Counted from the first letter of the stretch, positions 16,391-25,052 are shown. The stretch is 64,000 bases of DNA from CAVQXR01 sp963717955 (GCA_963717955.1 CAVQXR010000002.1:124001-188000), one strand, 5' to 3'. Notes: generated by a model from the letters alone, not told the origin. Numbers and translations: made by a program.

Positions 16391-17830
16391 GTGCGGGCTC
16401 GGATTCTCGACAGCGAGCACAGGAAGTGGTGGACGCTCGGAGCGGTCTCCTTCGCCCTGTTCATGATCATGCTCGACAACACGGTCGTGAACGTTGCGCT
16501 GCCCTCGATCCAGCAGGGACTCGGGGCCGGGCTCTCGCAGCTGCAGTGGGTCGTCAACGGGTACGCGCTGACGTTCGCGGTGCTGCTACTCACCGGCGGG
16601 AAGCTCGCCGACATGCTCGGCCGCAAGCGGATCTTCCTCCTCGGTCTCGCGGTGTTCACCGCCGCCTCCCTCGCCTGCGGCCTCGCCGGAAGCGCGGGCG
16701 CGCTGATCGGATGGCGTGCCGTGCAGGGGGCGGGCGCCGCGCTGATGATGCCGGCGACGCTCGCGATCATCTCCCACGCGTTCCCGCCCAGGCAGCGGGG
16801 GACGGCGATCGGCATCTGGGCCGGGGTCTCGGCGATGGCGCTCGCGATCGGGCCGCTCGTCGGCGGCCTCCTGACGGAGCACATCGACTGGAGCTGGATC
16901 TTCTACGTCAACGTGCCGGTCGGGGTGCTCGGCATCGTCGTGGGCTGGATCGTGATCGGCGAGTCGCGCGACACCTCGCGCATGCAGAGCCTCGACCTGC
17001 CGGGCCTCCTGCTCTCGGCCGGTTCGATGTTCGCACTCACCTTCGGCCTGATCGAGGCGAACCGCTACGGCTGGACGTCGCCGCTGATCCTGTCGCTCTT
17101 CGCCTGCGCCGCGCTCGGATTCACGGCCTTCGTGCTCGTCGAGCTGCACACGCGGACCGCGATGCTGGACCTCTCGCTCTTTCGCAACGGCACGTTCGCG
17201 GGCGCGAACGTGATCGCGCTCCTCGTCACGCTCGCGATGTTCGGCGTCTTCTTCTTCCTGTCGCTCTTCGTCCAGCGCGTCCTCGGCTATTCCCCGGTCG
17301 AGGCCGGCGCGATCTTCCTCCCGATGACCGTGTTGATCATCGTCATCGCGCCGATCGCGGGGAGACTCTCGGACACGCTCGGCTCACGCTGGCTGATGGC
17401 CGGGGGGCTCGGCCTGCTCGGGATCTCGCTGCTCATGTTCTCCGGCCTCGGGATCGGTGACGGGTTCTGGGACCTCGCGCCGGCGCTCGTGATCGGTGGA
17501 GTCGGAATGGCGAGCGTCATGACGCCGATGAGCGCGGCTGCGATGGGCGCCGCGCCGGTCGCGAAGGCGGGCGTCGCCGCCGGGGTGCTGAACACCTTCC
17601 GTCAGGTCGGCGGCGCGCTCGGGATCGCCGTGATGGGCGCGATCCTGACCTCGCGTGAATCGGCCGCGATCGCAGACGGGGTCAGCGCGCCGGAGGCATT
17701 CGTCGAGGGCATCCACGTCGCCTTCCTCGTCGCCGCCGCGGTGGTCTTCGCCGGGGCGCTGGTCGCCGCGACGCTCGTCCGGAAGCTCGAGCACGCGCCC
17801 GAGCCGACCGGCGTGGCCGAGGCGGCCTGA
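16391..17830 (+). CDS. MFS drug efflux transporter, DHA2 (14-TM, EmrB/QacA) family
   Basis: A 479-residue membrane protein from GTG 16391, with a purine-rich GGAAGGGA just upstream. DHA2 motifs are clear: motif D near the N-terminus (LDNTVVNVALPSIQQGLG), motif A (GKLADMLGRKRIFLLG), WRAVQGAGAALMMPATLAI and motif C-like AGVSAMALAIGPLVGGLLTE. About 14 hydrophobic helices are visible. Such pumps export hydrophobic drugs or toxic metabolites using the proton gradient. The TetR gene starts one base after its stop, and operator palindromes overlap its promoter, so it is probably induced by its substrate. Confidence 0.93.
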   Translation: MRARILDSEHRKWWTLGAVSFALFMIMLDNTVVNVALPSIQQGLGAGLSQLQWVVNGYALTFAVLLLTGGKLADMLGRKRIFLLGLAVFTAASLACGLAGSAGALIGWRAVQGAGAALMMPATLAIISHAFPPRQRGTAIGIWAGVSAMALAIGPLVGGLLTEHIDWSWIFYVNVPVGVLGIVVGWIVIGESRDTSRMQSLDLPGLLLSAGSMFALTFGLIEANRYGWTSPLILSLFACAALGFTAFVLVELHTRTAMLDLSLFRNGTFAGANVIALLVTLAMFGVFFFLSLFVQRVLGYSPVEAGAIFLPMTVLIIVIAPIAGRLSDTLGSRWLMAGGLGLLGISLLMFSGLGIGDGFWDLAPALVIGGVGMASVMTPMSAAAMGAAPVAKAGVAAGVLNTFRQVGGALGIAVMGAILTSRESAAIADGVSAPEAFVEGIHVAFLVAAAVVFAGALVAATLVRKLEHAPEPTGVAEAA

Positions 17831-17831
17831 C

Positions 17832-18440
17832 GTGACCGAGGTCGCGCGCCGGCCCCGCCTGAGCGCGGGGGAGCGCCGGGCCGCGATCCTCGACGCCGCC
17901 TGCCGTCTCTTCGCGCAGGGAAGCTACCGAGGCACCACGGTCGCCGAGATCGCCTGTGCGGCCGGCGTGACCGAGCCCGTCCTCTATCACCACTTCGACT
18001 GCAAGCGCGACCTGTACCTCGCCTGCATCGACGAGACCTGGACACGCGTTCGGGAGCTCTGGGAGCGGGCGCTCGCTGCCGAGCCCGACCCCGCCGAGTG
18101 GGTGCGAGCACTTGCAGCCGCCTATCGGGAGTCGGGCGAGATCCGGCTCGTGATCTCGAACCTGTGGATGCAGGCTCTCGCGGAGTCGAGCGAGGACGAG
18201 GCGATCCGGGCCTTCATGCAGCACCATCTGCGCGACGCACATGCCTTCGTCACCGACGTCCACCGCCGCTCGCAGGGTGCCGGCGGCGTCCTTCCCGGCC
18301 GCGAACCGTCGGTCGAGGCGTGGGTCTTCATCGCCATCGGGCTCCTGCGCACGGTCGACGACACGCTCGGCGGCCTCGTCGAGGACGAGTTCCCGGCGAT
18401 CGGACGCGCCCGGCACGCGTGGCTCACCGGTCGTCACTGA
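17832..18440 (+). CDS. TetR-family transcriptional repressor
   Basis: GTG 17832 gives 202 residues. The N-terminal helix-turn-helix is complete (AILDAACRLFAQGSYRGTTV, AEIACAAGVTEPVLYHHF, DCKRDLYLACID). The C-terminal ligand domain is helical with a Trp-rich region (ISNLWMQALAE). The gene begins one base after the MFS pump stop, so it is almost certainly co-transcribed and probably binds the palindromes at 16347-16376. The inducer is unknown. Confidence 0.92.
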   Translation: MTEVARRPRLSAGERRAAILDAACRLFAQGSYRGTTVAEIACAAGVTEPVLYHHFDCKRDLYLACIDETWTRVRELWERALAAEPDPAEWVRALAAAYRESGEIRLVISNLWMQALAESSEDEAIRAFMQHHLRDAHAFVTDVHRRSQGAGGVLPGREPSVEAWVFIAIGLLRTVDDTLGGLVEDEFPAIGRARHAWLTGRH

Positions 18441-18460
18441 CGCGACGGTCCAACGGCGAC

Positions 18461-18507
18461 GACCCGGAGACGACGGCTCTGCGGCTCAGCCGCGCCTCCG
18501 GGTCTTC
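18461..18507 (+). terminator. Hairpin terminator after the efflux operon
   Basis: GACCCGGAG at the left arm (from 18461) pairs with CTCCGGGTC (18496-18504), enclosing a smaller GCGGCTCAGCCGC hairpin, and is followed by TTCGTG. It starts about 20 bases after the TetR stop. Confidence 0.5.
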
Positions 18508-18636
18508 GTGTCGCCAACTGTCGGCACCCCATTGGCGTCCCGGCCGGGATGTCGACCGCATCCGACTATAACGCCGTGTCCAGAGAAGTCAAGTGACAAT
18601 GTGAAGCAGGTGTGGCAATCTACAGTTCACCAAGCG

Positions 18637-19965
18637 ATGGAAAAGGCCACGTCCATCCGCATCCCGGGCGCCGCGATCGAGGCGCCCACGCTCGGCGCGC
18701 GTGTCCGCGAGCTGCGTCGGTCGGCCGGGCTCAGCCAGTCGGCGCTGGCCGGTGAGCGGTTCAGCAAGGAGTACCTGAGCCAGATCGAGCGCGGTCGGAC
18801 ACGCCCCACGCCGCAGACGCTGAGCTGGCTGGCGGAGCGGCTCGGCGTCGACGCGCAGTTCCTCGAGACCGGCGTGTCGGCGACCGAGCGGCTCCGCGTC
18901 GACAGCGTCATCGCGCAGGCGGAGGCCTCGATCGAGGCCAGCGAGTACGAGGACGCCGCCAGGCTTCTCGCCGGGCTCACGGCGCCGACCCCGGAGCTCC
19001 GCCTGCGCGCGTTGCTGGTGGAGTCGTGGGCGCGAATGTACCTGGGGGAGATACGGGAAGCGATCGCGCTCGCGGAGCAGGCCCGGACGGTCGTCGACGA
19101 CGCCGGGCTCGGCGAGCTCGATCGGGCCGAGGTGCTCTACCGGCTCGCCTGCTGTCGCTACAAGCTCTCGTCCATCTCGACGGCGCTGGCGCTCTACACC
19201 GAGGCGCTCGCGATCGCCGACCGCTCGGAGCTGCCGTGCGACCGGCTCCGCGCCCACATTCTCGAGTGGCGCTCGCGCTGCTACCGGCGCCAGCGCGACT
19301 TCGAGGCCGCCGGCGAGGACGTCGAGCGGGCGCTCGAGCTCGCCAGGGGCCTCGGCGACACCGAGACCGTGGCGCACGTCTACTTCCAGGCGTCCCTCGT
19401 CGCCGAACGACGGGGTCAGTGGGTTCGGGCGCGAACCTACGCGGGGAAGGCCAAGGCGCTCTACGAGGAGCTCTCGGATCGCCAGAGCGTCGGCCGGCTG
19501 CTCAACAACCTCGGCGGCCTCACGTTCCTGCTCGGCCGGCCCGACGAGGCCGTGGAGCACCTCAAGAGCGCCTTTTCGCACGCACTCGAGGCCGGCAGCT
19601 CGGCGGACGCGGCGCAGGCGATCTCGTCGCTTGCGCAGGTCCACCTGCGCACGGGAGAGGTGGAGCTCGCCGAGGAACAGGCGCGACGCGCCCTCGAGCT
19701 GCTCGACGGGCGGGTCGACTTCCTCGACGAGATCGGGAACGCCCAGCTCGTGCTCGGCCGGGCGCTCCTCGAGCAGGACCGGCTGGACGAGGCCGACGCC
19801 GCGCTCGCGGAGGCGGAGCGCAGCTTCGAGCGGCTCTCGTCCGGCAGCCACCGGGCGGCGGCTTGGATCGCCCAGGGCGACCTCGCGACGCGACGCGGAG
19901 ACGACCGCGCCGCGGCGCGGCTGTACCGACATGCGGCCGAGACCCTCCAGGACTTCCGATTCTGA
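18637..19965 (+). CDS. XRE-family regulator with TPR repeats (RRNPP-like receptor candidate)
   Basis: ATG 18637 gives 442 residues. Residues 20-76 are a Cro/CI helix-turn-helix (LGARVRELRRSAGLSQSALA, SKEYLSQIERGRTRPT). The remainder is a TPR-like helical superhelix with repeated A/G/L-rich pairs (for example FEAAGEDVERALELARGLGD, SVGRLLNNLGGLTFLLGRPD, AAAWIAQGDLATRRGDD). HTH plus C-terminal TPRs is the architecture of peptide-responsive Rap/Rgg/NprR/PlcR/PrgX (RRNPP) regulators. Two small peptide genes with export-like sequences follow within 300 bases. That context makes peptide sensing plausible; direct evidence is absent, and many actinobacterial XRE-TPR proteins have no known ligand. Confidence 0.85.
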   Translation: MEKATSIRIPGAAIEAPTLGARVRELRRSAGLSQSALAGERFSKEYLSQIERGRTRPTPQTLSWLAERLGVDAQFLETGVSATERLRVDSVIAQAEASIEASEYEDAARLLAGLTAPTPELRLRALLVESWARMYLGEIREAIALAEQARTVVDDAGLGELDRAEVLYRLACCRYKLSSISTALALYTEALAIADRSELPCDRLRAHILEWRSRCYRRQRDFEAAGEDVERALELARGLGDTETVAHVYFQASLVAERRGQWVRARTYAGKAKALYEELSDRQSVGRLLNNLGGLTFLLGRPDEAVEHLKSAFSHALEAGSSADAAQAISSLAQVHLRTGEVELAEEQARRALELLDGRVDFLDEIGNAQLVLGRALLEQDRLDEADAALAEAERSFERLSSGSHRAAAWIAQGDLATRRGDDRAAARLYRHAAETLQDFRF

Positions 19966-20122
19966 CGCGGGGAGAGGGCCATGGCGCAGCCAATCCGCAA
20001 TGCGCCGGACCTCGCCGAAACCTGGCGCCCGCAGTCGGCCCGTTCGCCCACGGCACGGTCGCTTGGCGAGGCGCGGCGAGAGCCACACCGGACGGTTCGA
20101 GCGGGGGAAGGGGGTGATCGAG

Positions 20123-20209
20123 GTGACGAAGGCACGTGTGTTGATCGCGCTCGTGACGCTGGCGCTGACGGTGTCGGCGCTGGGTGCCGGCTTCTCGGAC
20201 GGTCGCTAG
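20123..20209 (+). CDS. 28-residue peptide, copy 1 (candidate signalling pro-peptide)
   Basis: GTG 20123, nine bases after a GGGGG tract, encodes a peptide beginning MTKARVLIALVT and ending GAGFSDGR. It has a short basic start, a hydrophobic stretch of about 18 residues and a polar GFSDGR tail, like a small exported pro-peptide; SALGA/GFSDGR would suit a signal-peptidase cut. An in-frame GTG at 20114 would add three residues. Copy 2 lies 53 bases downstream. Between the copies 11 codons differ silently and only two change (Leu to Val, Leu to Ile), which strongly implies selection on the peptide. It follows the XRE-TPR gene by 157 bases. I do not recognise the family. Confidence 0.75.
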   Translation: MTKARVLIALVTLALTVSALGAGFSDGR

Positions 20210-20261
20210 AGCGGCCGGCCCGTTCCTGTGTCCTGAATCGAACCGGAGAGGAGTGATCGGA

Positions 20262-20348
20262 ATGACGAAGGCTCGCGTGCTCATCGCACTGGTGACGGTG
20301 GCGCTGACGGTGTCGGCAATCGGGGCGGGGTTCTCCGACGGACGCTAG
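20262..20348 (+). CDS. 28-residue peptide, copy 2 (candidate signalling pro-peptide)
   Basis: ATG 20262 is preceded by GGAGAGGAG and an in-frame GTG at 20253 (three residues earlier, mirrored in copy 1). The product begins MTKARVLIALVT and ends GAGFSDGR, identical to copy 1 except Val for Leu at residue 13 and Ile for Leu at residue 20. The last eight residues are invariant while their codons differ, so the C-terminus is the constrained part. This matches pro-peptides whose mature signal lies at the C-terminus. A tiny single-span membrane protein is the alternative. Confidence 0.75.
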   Translation: MTKARVLIALVTVALTVSAIGAGFSDGR

Positions 20349-20466
20349 GGTGCTCCGTCTCGGAGTTCCCTTGGGACCCGCGGGGCGTGCCGCCCGGTGC
20401 GACGAATCGAGGAACGGGAGGCAGTCGGTAGCAGGACCGGGGTGATCCTCGGCGAACTCCGCCCCG

Positions 20467-20589
20467 ATGGAGCTGCCGACCCCGACGCCGCTCGTCGACC
20501 GCCCCTCCCTCAGACCGCTCGCAGTGGTGCTCTCACTGCTCGGTGCCGCCTGGGTCGCGGCAGTCGTTCTGATCATCGTCGAGCTCTAA
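20467..20589 (+). CDS. Possible 40-residue single-span membrane protein
   Basis: ATG 20467 opens a 40-codon frame: a proline-rich start (MELPTPTPLVDRPS), one strong hydrophobic helix (LAVVLSLLGAAWVAAVVLII) and a short EL end. It lies between peptide copy 2 and the lipoprotein gene on the same strand. No clear ribosome binding site is visible. It may belong to the same cassette, for example in export or processing, but nothing shows this. Confidence 0.35.
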   Translation: MELPTPTPLVDRPSLRPLAVVLSLLGAAWVAAVVLIIVEL

Positions 20590-20629
20590 TCGAATCCACG
20601 ACCGCCCGCGACCCGTAGACTCGGGAAGC

Positions 20630-21613
20630 GTGTCGCGCGCCCCTCGGATCGCCCTCCTGCTCGGAGCTGTCGTGCTGCTCGCCGCCTGCGGCGGGGGCGG
20701 CGCCGGGGAGACGGGCAACGGCGCGGTCGAGGTCGAGAGCGTGGGCAGCGTGACCACAGACTCGACGCCGGCGCCCGAGGGATCGGTCGACGATCTGCTC
20801 GCCGAGAGCCCCGCGCCCGACGTCGCGCTCGTCTTCGGCACCGCCGACTACGCGGCGGGGGAGAACCGGGTGGCGTTCCTCGTCGTGGACGGGCAGGGCG
20901 AGCTCGTGCTCGCCCCGACCGCCCGGGTACGTGTGGCGCAGGGGAGCTCGCTCGACGCCGTCCCGTCCGCCGAGGCCGTCGCGCAGAACATCCCGGTCGG
21001 GCTGGAGGCCGACGAGATCGCGGAGGGGGACTTCGACGTGCCCTCCGTCTACGTCGCGGCCCTCGATCTCCCCGACGCGGGGCCGTACACGCTGCTGGTC
21101 GAGCCCGAGGGCCAGGAGATCCAGGCCGTGGGCACGATCGAGGTTGCCGAACGCTCGGAGGTTCCGGCCGCCGGCGACCCGGCGGTGCCGTCGGACAACC
21201 CGACGGTCGAGGACGCATTCGCCGAGGACATCACGACCGCGCGACCGCCCGACACCGAGATGCTGCAGTACTCGATTGCCCAGTCGATCGACGACGGCGT
21301 CCCGTTCGTCGCCGTCTTCGCGACGCCGAAGTTCTGTGCGAGCCGGGTGTGCGGCCCCGTCGTCTCGATCGTCGACACGGTGCGCCGCAAGCTCGAGGGG
21401 AAGGGCGTCCGATTCATCCACGTGGAGATCTTCGAGAACAACGACCCTCAGCAGGGGTTCAACGAGTGGGTTCGCGAGTGGAGCCTGCCCACGGAGCCGT
21501 GGACGTTCGTCGTCGGGCCCGACGGCCTGATCCGGGATCGCTTCGAGGGGCTCGTGACCGTGGACGAGCTCACCGCGTCGGTCGAGCGAGAGCTGCTCCC
21601 GGCCGGATCGTGA
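20630..21613 (+). CDS. Lipoprotein with C-terminal thioredoxin-like domain
   Basis: GTG 20630 gives 327 residues. A signal peptide ends in the lipobox LLAAC (Cys20), so the protein is lipid-anchored outside the membrane. Residues about 30-190 are an acidic, Pro-rich region with strand-rich segments. From about 205 a thioredoxin-like fold appears: VPFVAVFATPKFCASRVCGP with Cys236 and Cys241, FIHVEIFE, and PWTFVVGPDGLIRDRFEG. The CxxxxC spacing is longer than the classic CxxC, resembling SCO-type or redoxin-like proteins. Possible roles are thiol redox or metal delivery to a respiratory enzyme. Another extracytoplasmic redox pair lies at 36-37 kb. Confidence 0.8.
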   Translation: MSRAPRIALLLGAVVLLAACGGGGAGETGNGAVEVESVGSVTTDSTPAPEGSVDDLLAESPAPDVALVFGTADYAAGENRVAFLVVDGQGELVLAPTARVRVAQGSSLDAVPSAEAVAQNIPVGLEADEIAEGDFDVPSVYVAALDLPDAGPYTLLVEPEGQEIQAVGTIEVAERSEVPAAGDPAVPSDNPTVEDAFAEDITTARPPDTEMLQYSIAQSIDDGVPFVAVFATPKFCASRVCGPVVSIVDTVRRKLEGKGVRFIHVEIFENNDPQQGFNEWVREWSLPTEPWTFVVGPDGLIRDRFEGLVTVDELTASVERELLPAGS

Positions 21614-21710
21614 GTCGTTCGGGCGGCCGGGCGTCGTCCTCACCCCGTGTGTGGGCCCATGTTCGTCTATAACCATCTCTCGGAAGTGAGACCCCGACGG
21701 AGGAGCTCCC

Positions 21711-22565
21711 ATGGCTGAAGAGAGCTACGCGAAGCCGGTTCTGGTGTCGACCGGGTGGGTGGCCGAGCATCTCGACGATCCGGGTGTGGTGGTCGCCGAG
21801 GTCGACGAGAACCCGGACCTGTACGACGAGGGCCACATCCCGGGCGCCGTGAAGCTGCACTGGCAGGACGACCTGCAGGATCCGGTCGAACGCGATCTCG
21901 TCGACCGGGAGACGTTCGAGGGCCTGATGGGATCGCGCGGGATCGGCAACGAGACGACCCTCGTGCTCTACGGCGACAAGAACAACTGGTTCGCGGCGTA
22001 CGCGTACTGGTACGTGAAGACCTACGGGCACCGCGACGTGCGAATCCTCAACGGCGGCCGGCAGAAGTGGATCGACGAGAGCCGCGAGCTGACGGTGGAC
22101 GTCCCGTCGGCGGCCCCGGCCCGCTATGCGGCGAGCGAACGCGACGAGTCGATCCGCGCCTACCGCGATCAGGTGCGGGAGTGGATCGGCGCCGCTGACC
22201 GCGCGCTCGTGGACGTGCGCAGCCCGGGGGAGTACGCGGGCGATCTGCTCGCCCCGCCGGGGTACGAGCAGGAGGGCGCGATGCGCGGCGGTCACATCCC
22301 GACCGCGCAGTCGATCCCGTGGGCGACCGCCGTCCGTGACGACGGGACGTTCAAGTCCCCGCAGGAGCTCGCGGAGATCTACGCGGGCAAGGGCATCACC
22401 CGCGACCGGCAGGTCACCGCCTATTGCCGGATCGGCGAGCGCAGCGCCCACACCTGGTTCGTGCTCCACGAGCTGCTCGGCTACGACCACGTCCGCAACT
22501 ACGACGGCTCCTGGACCGAGTGGGGCAACCTCGTCGACGTTCCGATCGAGAAGGGCCGCGGGTAA
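21711..22565 (+). CDS. Thiosulfate/3-mercaptopyruvate sulfurtransferase (two-domain rhodanese)
   Basis: A 284-residue protein with two rhodanese domains. The first (residues 10-125) has DEGHIPGAVKLHW and ILNGGRQKWIDE. The second holds the persulfide cysteine Cys239 in TAYCRIGERSAH, the CRxGxRxxH-type loop of actinobacterial thiosulfate sulfurtransferases. GGAGG lies just before ATG 21711. The enzyme moves sulfane sulfur from thiosulfate to cyanide or thiols. Its nearness to selD (1.5 kb) might reflect sulfur/selenium handling, but it lacks the P-loop domain of tRNA 2-selenouridine synthase. Confidence 0.92.
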   Translation: MAEESYAKPVLVSTGWVAEHLDDPGVVVAEVDENPDLYDEGHIPGAVKLHWQDDLQDPVERDLVDRETFEGLMGSRGIGNETTLVLYGDKNNWFAAYAYWYVKTYGHRDVRILNGGRQKWIDESRELTVDVPSAAPARYAASERDESIRAYRDQVREWIGAADRALVDVRSPGEYAGDLLAPPGYEQEGAMRGGHIPTAQSIPWATAVRDDGTFKSPQELAEIYAGKGITRDRQVTAYCRIGERSAHTWFVLHELLGYDHVRNYDGSWTEWGNLVDVPIEKGRG

Positions 22566-22589
22566 CAGGCGAGGCATCACCACCCGTCG

Positions 22590-23141
22590 ATGGCCGGCCC
22601 CGCCGCTGTGCTCGTCGTCGCCGCGACTCCGCGCGAGCTCGAGGGCGCGGAGGGTGCGCGCTCGCTCGCTTGCGGGATCGGTCCGGTCGAGGCGGCGGCG
22701 CGCACCGCGGTCGAGCTCGCCCGCGAACGTCCCACCGCCCTGTTGCACGTCGGCATCGGCGGTGTGCGGGCGGGCGCAGGCCCGCGCCTGCTCGACGCCG
22801 TCGTGGGGAGCCGGTCGCTCTACTGCGACTCGGCGCTCGCCGAGCCGATCGTGCCCGACCCCGGCCTGCTGGCCGCCGTCACCGCCGCGCTCCCCGACGC
22901 CTTCCTGCTTCCGATCGGGACGAGCGCGCGCGTGGGCGGAACGACCGGGACGCCCGTCGAGGCGATGGAGGGCTACGCCGTGCTCCGGGCGGCAGCGCTG
23001 GCCGGCGTGCCGGCGCTGGAGCTGCGGGTGATCTCGAACGAGATCGAGGAGGAGGATCGTTCCCGCTGGGCCTTCGACGACGCGTTCTCCCGCCTCGCCG
23101 AGGTGACCCGAACCGCCGCCGCCGCGCTCAGCCGCGGCTGA
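22590..23141 (+). CDS. Nucleoside phosphorylase-superfamily protein (MTAN/futalosine hydrolase-like)
   Basis: A 183-residue protein, short for the family (about 220-240). It shows the purine nucleoside phosphorylase fold: VLVVAATPREL, ACGIGPVEAAART, ALLHVGIGGVRAG, the ribose-binding PVEAMEGYAV and ELRVISNEIE. These fit 5'-methylthioadenosine nucleosidase or futalosine hydrolase (MqnB, menaquinone pathway). No other mqn gene is adjacent, so the substrate stays open. The start is 24 bases after the rhodanese stop, on the same strand. Its end overlaps the convergent hydrolase gene by 14 bases. Confidence 0.75.
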   Translation: MAGPAAVLVVAATPRELEGAEGARSLACGIGPVEAAARTAVELARERPTALLHVGIGGVRAGAGPRLLDAVVGSRSLYCDSALAEPIVPDPGLLAAVTAALPDAFLLPIGTSARVGGTTGTPVEAMEGYAVLRAAALAGVPALELRVISNEIEEEDRSRWAFDDAFSRLAEVTRTAAAALSRG

Positions 23142-23982
23142 ACGGCCCGCGCGGCCCGCGGAGGATCGGCCGCGTGAGGCAGGTCGGCCCGCCGTCGCCC
23201 TTGCGGGAGACCTCGTCGCCCCGGTACGTGAGCACCTCGACCCCCGCCCGCTCCATGCGCCGGCGCGTCTCACGATTCCCGTCGAGCGCGAGCGCGACGC
23301 GAGGTGCGAGCGCCAGGACGTTCGGCCCCATCGTCTCGAACTCGTCGTCGGGGACGTGCACGAAGCCGACACCGCGTTCCTCGAGCAGCTGCACCAGACG
23401 CGTCGGCATCAGCGGGAGGTAGACGACTGCGAGATCGCGGTCGAGCGGCGAGACGAACGACATCAGGTGGAGCACCTCACCCGGGCCGCGGTGGTGGGGA
23501 AGGTCGAACGTCACGACGTGGACGCCCGGCAGCGCCCGGCGCAGCGCATCGGCGCCCGCATCGTTCGTGCGGTAGCCGAGCCCGACGAGCAGCGTTCGCG
23601 CGTCGAGCCACAGCGTGTCGCCGCCTTCGACGGTCGCCGGCCCGTCGACCCGTCCGACGACGGGCACCCCGGCGGCCATGAGGTCGGTCGCGATCACGTC
23701 GGGCTCGCCCCGCCGGCCCGTCTTGCCCGGGCGCAGCAGCACGGCGCCCGCGTCCCCGACCAGGGCAGGGTCGTAGACGTAGATCGCATCCGGGTTCGCG
23801 CCGGCCGGGGTCGTGCCGAGGACGACCTCGGCGCCGGCCGACCCGAGGACCTCGCAGAAGGCCTCGTGCTCCGCGACGACCCGGACGGGATCCGGCGCCG
23901 CCCGCCAGCAGTAGTCCCGCCACGCGCCGAGCGTGCCCGGGTCGGGCCGGCGAACCAGCACCCGGAGCAGCGGCGCGGTCAT
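23128..23982 (-). CDS. Arginine deiminase-superfamily hydrolase (DDAH-like)
   Basis: ATG 23982 gives 284 residues; ATG 24021 would add 13 but would nearly abut the divergent selD start. Family features are LRVLVRRPDPGTLGAWRDY, an Asp-rich NPDAIYVYDPAL, VEGGDTLWLDART, the catalytic His in LPHHRGPGEVLHLMSFV, and the nucleophile cysteine near the end (GDGGPTCLTRPI). Dimethylarginine dimethylaminohydrolases release dimethylamine from methylated arginines; relatives act on arginine or agmatine. The true substrate cannot be set from sequence. It is transcribed away from selD. Confidence 0.85.
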   Translation of the reverse strand: MTAPLLRVLVRRPDPGTLGAWRDYCWRAAPDPVRVVAEHEAFCEVLGSAGAEVVLGTTPAGANPDAIYVYDPALVGDAGAVLLRPGKTGRRGEPDVIATDLMAAGVPVVGRVDGPATVEGGDTLWLDARTLLVGLGYRTNDAGADALRRALPGVHVVTFDLPHHRGPGEVLHLMSFVSPLDRDLAVVYLPLMPTRLVQLLEERGVGFVHVPDDEFETMGPNVLALAPRVALALDGNRETRRRMERAGVEVLTYRGDEVSRKGDGGPTCLTRPILRGPRGPFSRG

Positions 23983-24023
23983 GTCGCAGCAGCCGAGCGC
24001 GGCCGCCTCGGTACCCTGCATCC

Positions 24024-25052
24024 ATGGAGCGTACCCCTCGCCTGACCGAGCTCGCCCCGGCGGGCGGTTGCGCCGCGAAGTACTCGGCGGCGCGCCTCGA
24101 GGAGCTGCTTCGCGGGTTCGCACCGGTCGAGGCGGAGAACCTCCTCGTCGGCCTGGCGCCGGCCGACGACGCGGCCGTCTACCGGCTGGACGACGAGCGG
24201 GCGCTGATCTTCACGATCGACTTCTTCCCGCCGCTCGTCGACGACCCGGCCGACTTCGGCGCGATCGCGGCGGCGAACGCGCTCAACGACGTCTTCGCGA
24301 TGGGCGGTGCCCCACTGCTGGCGCTCTCGGTCGCGGCCTTTCCCGAGGAGCTGCCGGGGGAGGCCGTCGCGGCGATCCTCGCCGCGGCCGCTGCGAAGGT
24401 GCAAGAGGCCGGTGCGCTCCTGGCGGGCGGGCACACGATCCGCGACCCCGAGCCCAAGTACGGCCTTGCCGTCGTCGGCATGGCGTCCCCCGACGACATC
24501 TGGCGCAAGAGCGGAGCGCGTCCCGGCGACGCGCTCTTCCTGACGAAGCCGCTCGGGACGGGGCTGGTGCTCGCCGGGGTGCAGAAGGGCCTGCTGGGCC
24601 GCGACGAGCACGACCGGGCGGTGGCGCAGATGACGCGGCTGAACCGCGACGCCGCAGACCTGCTGCGACCCCGGGCGCCCCATGCGGTCACCGATGTGAC
24701 CGGGTTCGGGCTCTTCGGGCACGCCGTCGAGGTCGCCGAGCGCAGCGCCGTGCGGCTCGTGCTCGAGTCCGACCGCTTCCCGGCGCTGCCGGGAGCCGTC
24801 GAGGCTGCCCGCGAGGGGATCCGCACCGGTGGCGATCCGCGCAACCGCGAGTTCGCCGAGGGGAGGCTGTCGTCGTCCGGCGTGCCCGCGGAGTACGAGC
24901 TGCTCGGGTTCGACCCGCAGACCGCCGGAGGCCTGCTCGCGTCGCTGCCTGCGGCGCACGCCCCGGTGCTCGAGGCAGAGTTCGCTGCCGGCGGCTGCTT
25001 CCTCGCCCGGATCGGCCGCGTGGAGGCCGGCGATGGCGTGCTCGTGGTCTGA
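24024..25052 (+). CDS. selD: Selenide, water dikinase (selenophosphate synthetase)
   Basis: A 342-residue protein with all SelD landmarks. The catalytic loop is APAGGCAAKY with Cys16 and Lys19, matching E. coli Cys17 and Lys20. Then come LAPADDAAVYRLDDERAL, FTIDFFPPLVDDPADFG, AANALNDVFAMGGAPLLALS, LLAGGHTIRDPEPKYGLAVVG (split over the ATP site) and VTDVTGFGLFGHAVEVA. It makes selenophosphate, the selenium donor for selenocysteine and for selenouridine in tRNA. Its active site uses Cys, not Sec. selA, selB and tRNA-Sec are not in the window. A likely selenoprotein at 49.8 kb gives it a purpose. Confidence 0.96.
   Translation: MERTPRLTELAPAGGCAAKYSAARLEELLRGFAPVEAENLLVGLAPADDAAVYRLDDERALIFTIDFFPPLVDDPADFGAIAAANALNDVFAMGGAPLLALSVAAFPEELPGEAVAAILAAAAAKVQEAGALLAGGHTIRDPEPKYGLAVVGMASPDDIWRKSGARPGDALFLTKPLGTGLVLAGVQKGLLGRDEHDRAVAQMTRLNRDAADLLRPRAPHAVTDVTGFGLFGHAVEVAERSAVRLVLESDRFPALPGAVEAAREGIRTGGDPRNREFAEGRLSSSGVPAEYELLGFDPQTAGGLLASLPAAHAPVLEAEFAAGGCFLARIGRVEAGDGVLVV

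Noticed and set aside
19981..20256. 91-codon frame starting MAQPIRNAPDL between the XRE-TPR gene and the peptides
   Set aside because: It overlaps peptide copy 1 in another frame, and its later part is a shadow of it; only the purine-rich tract before its ATG supports it.
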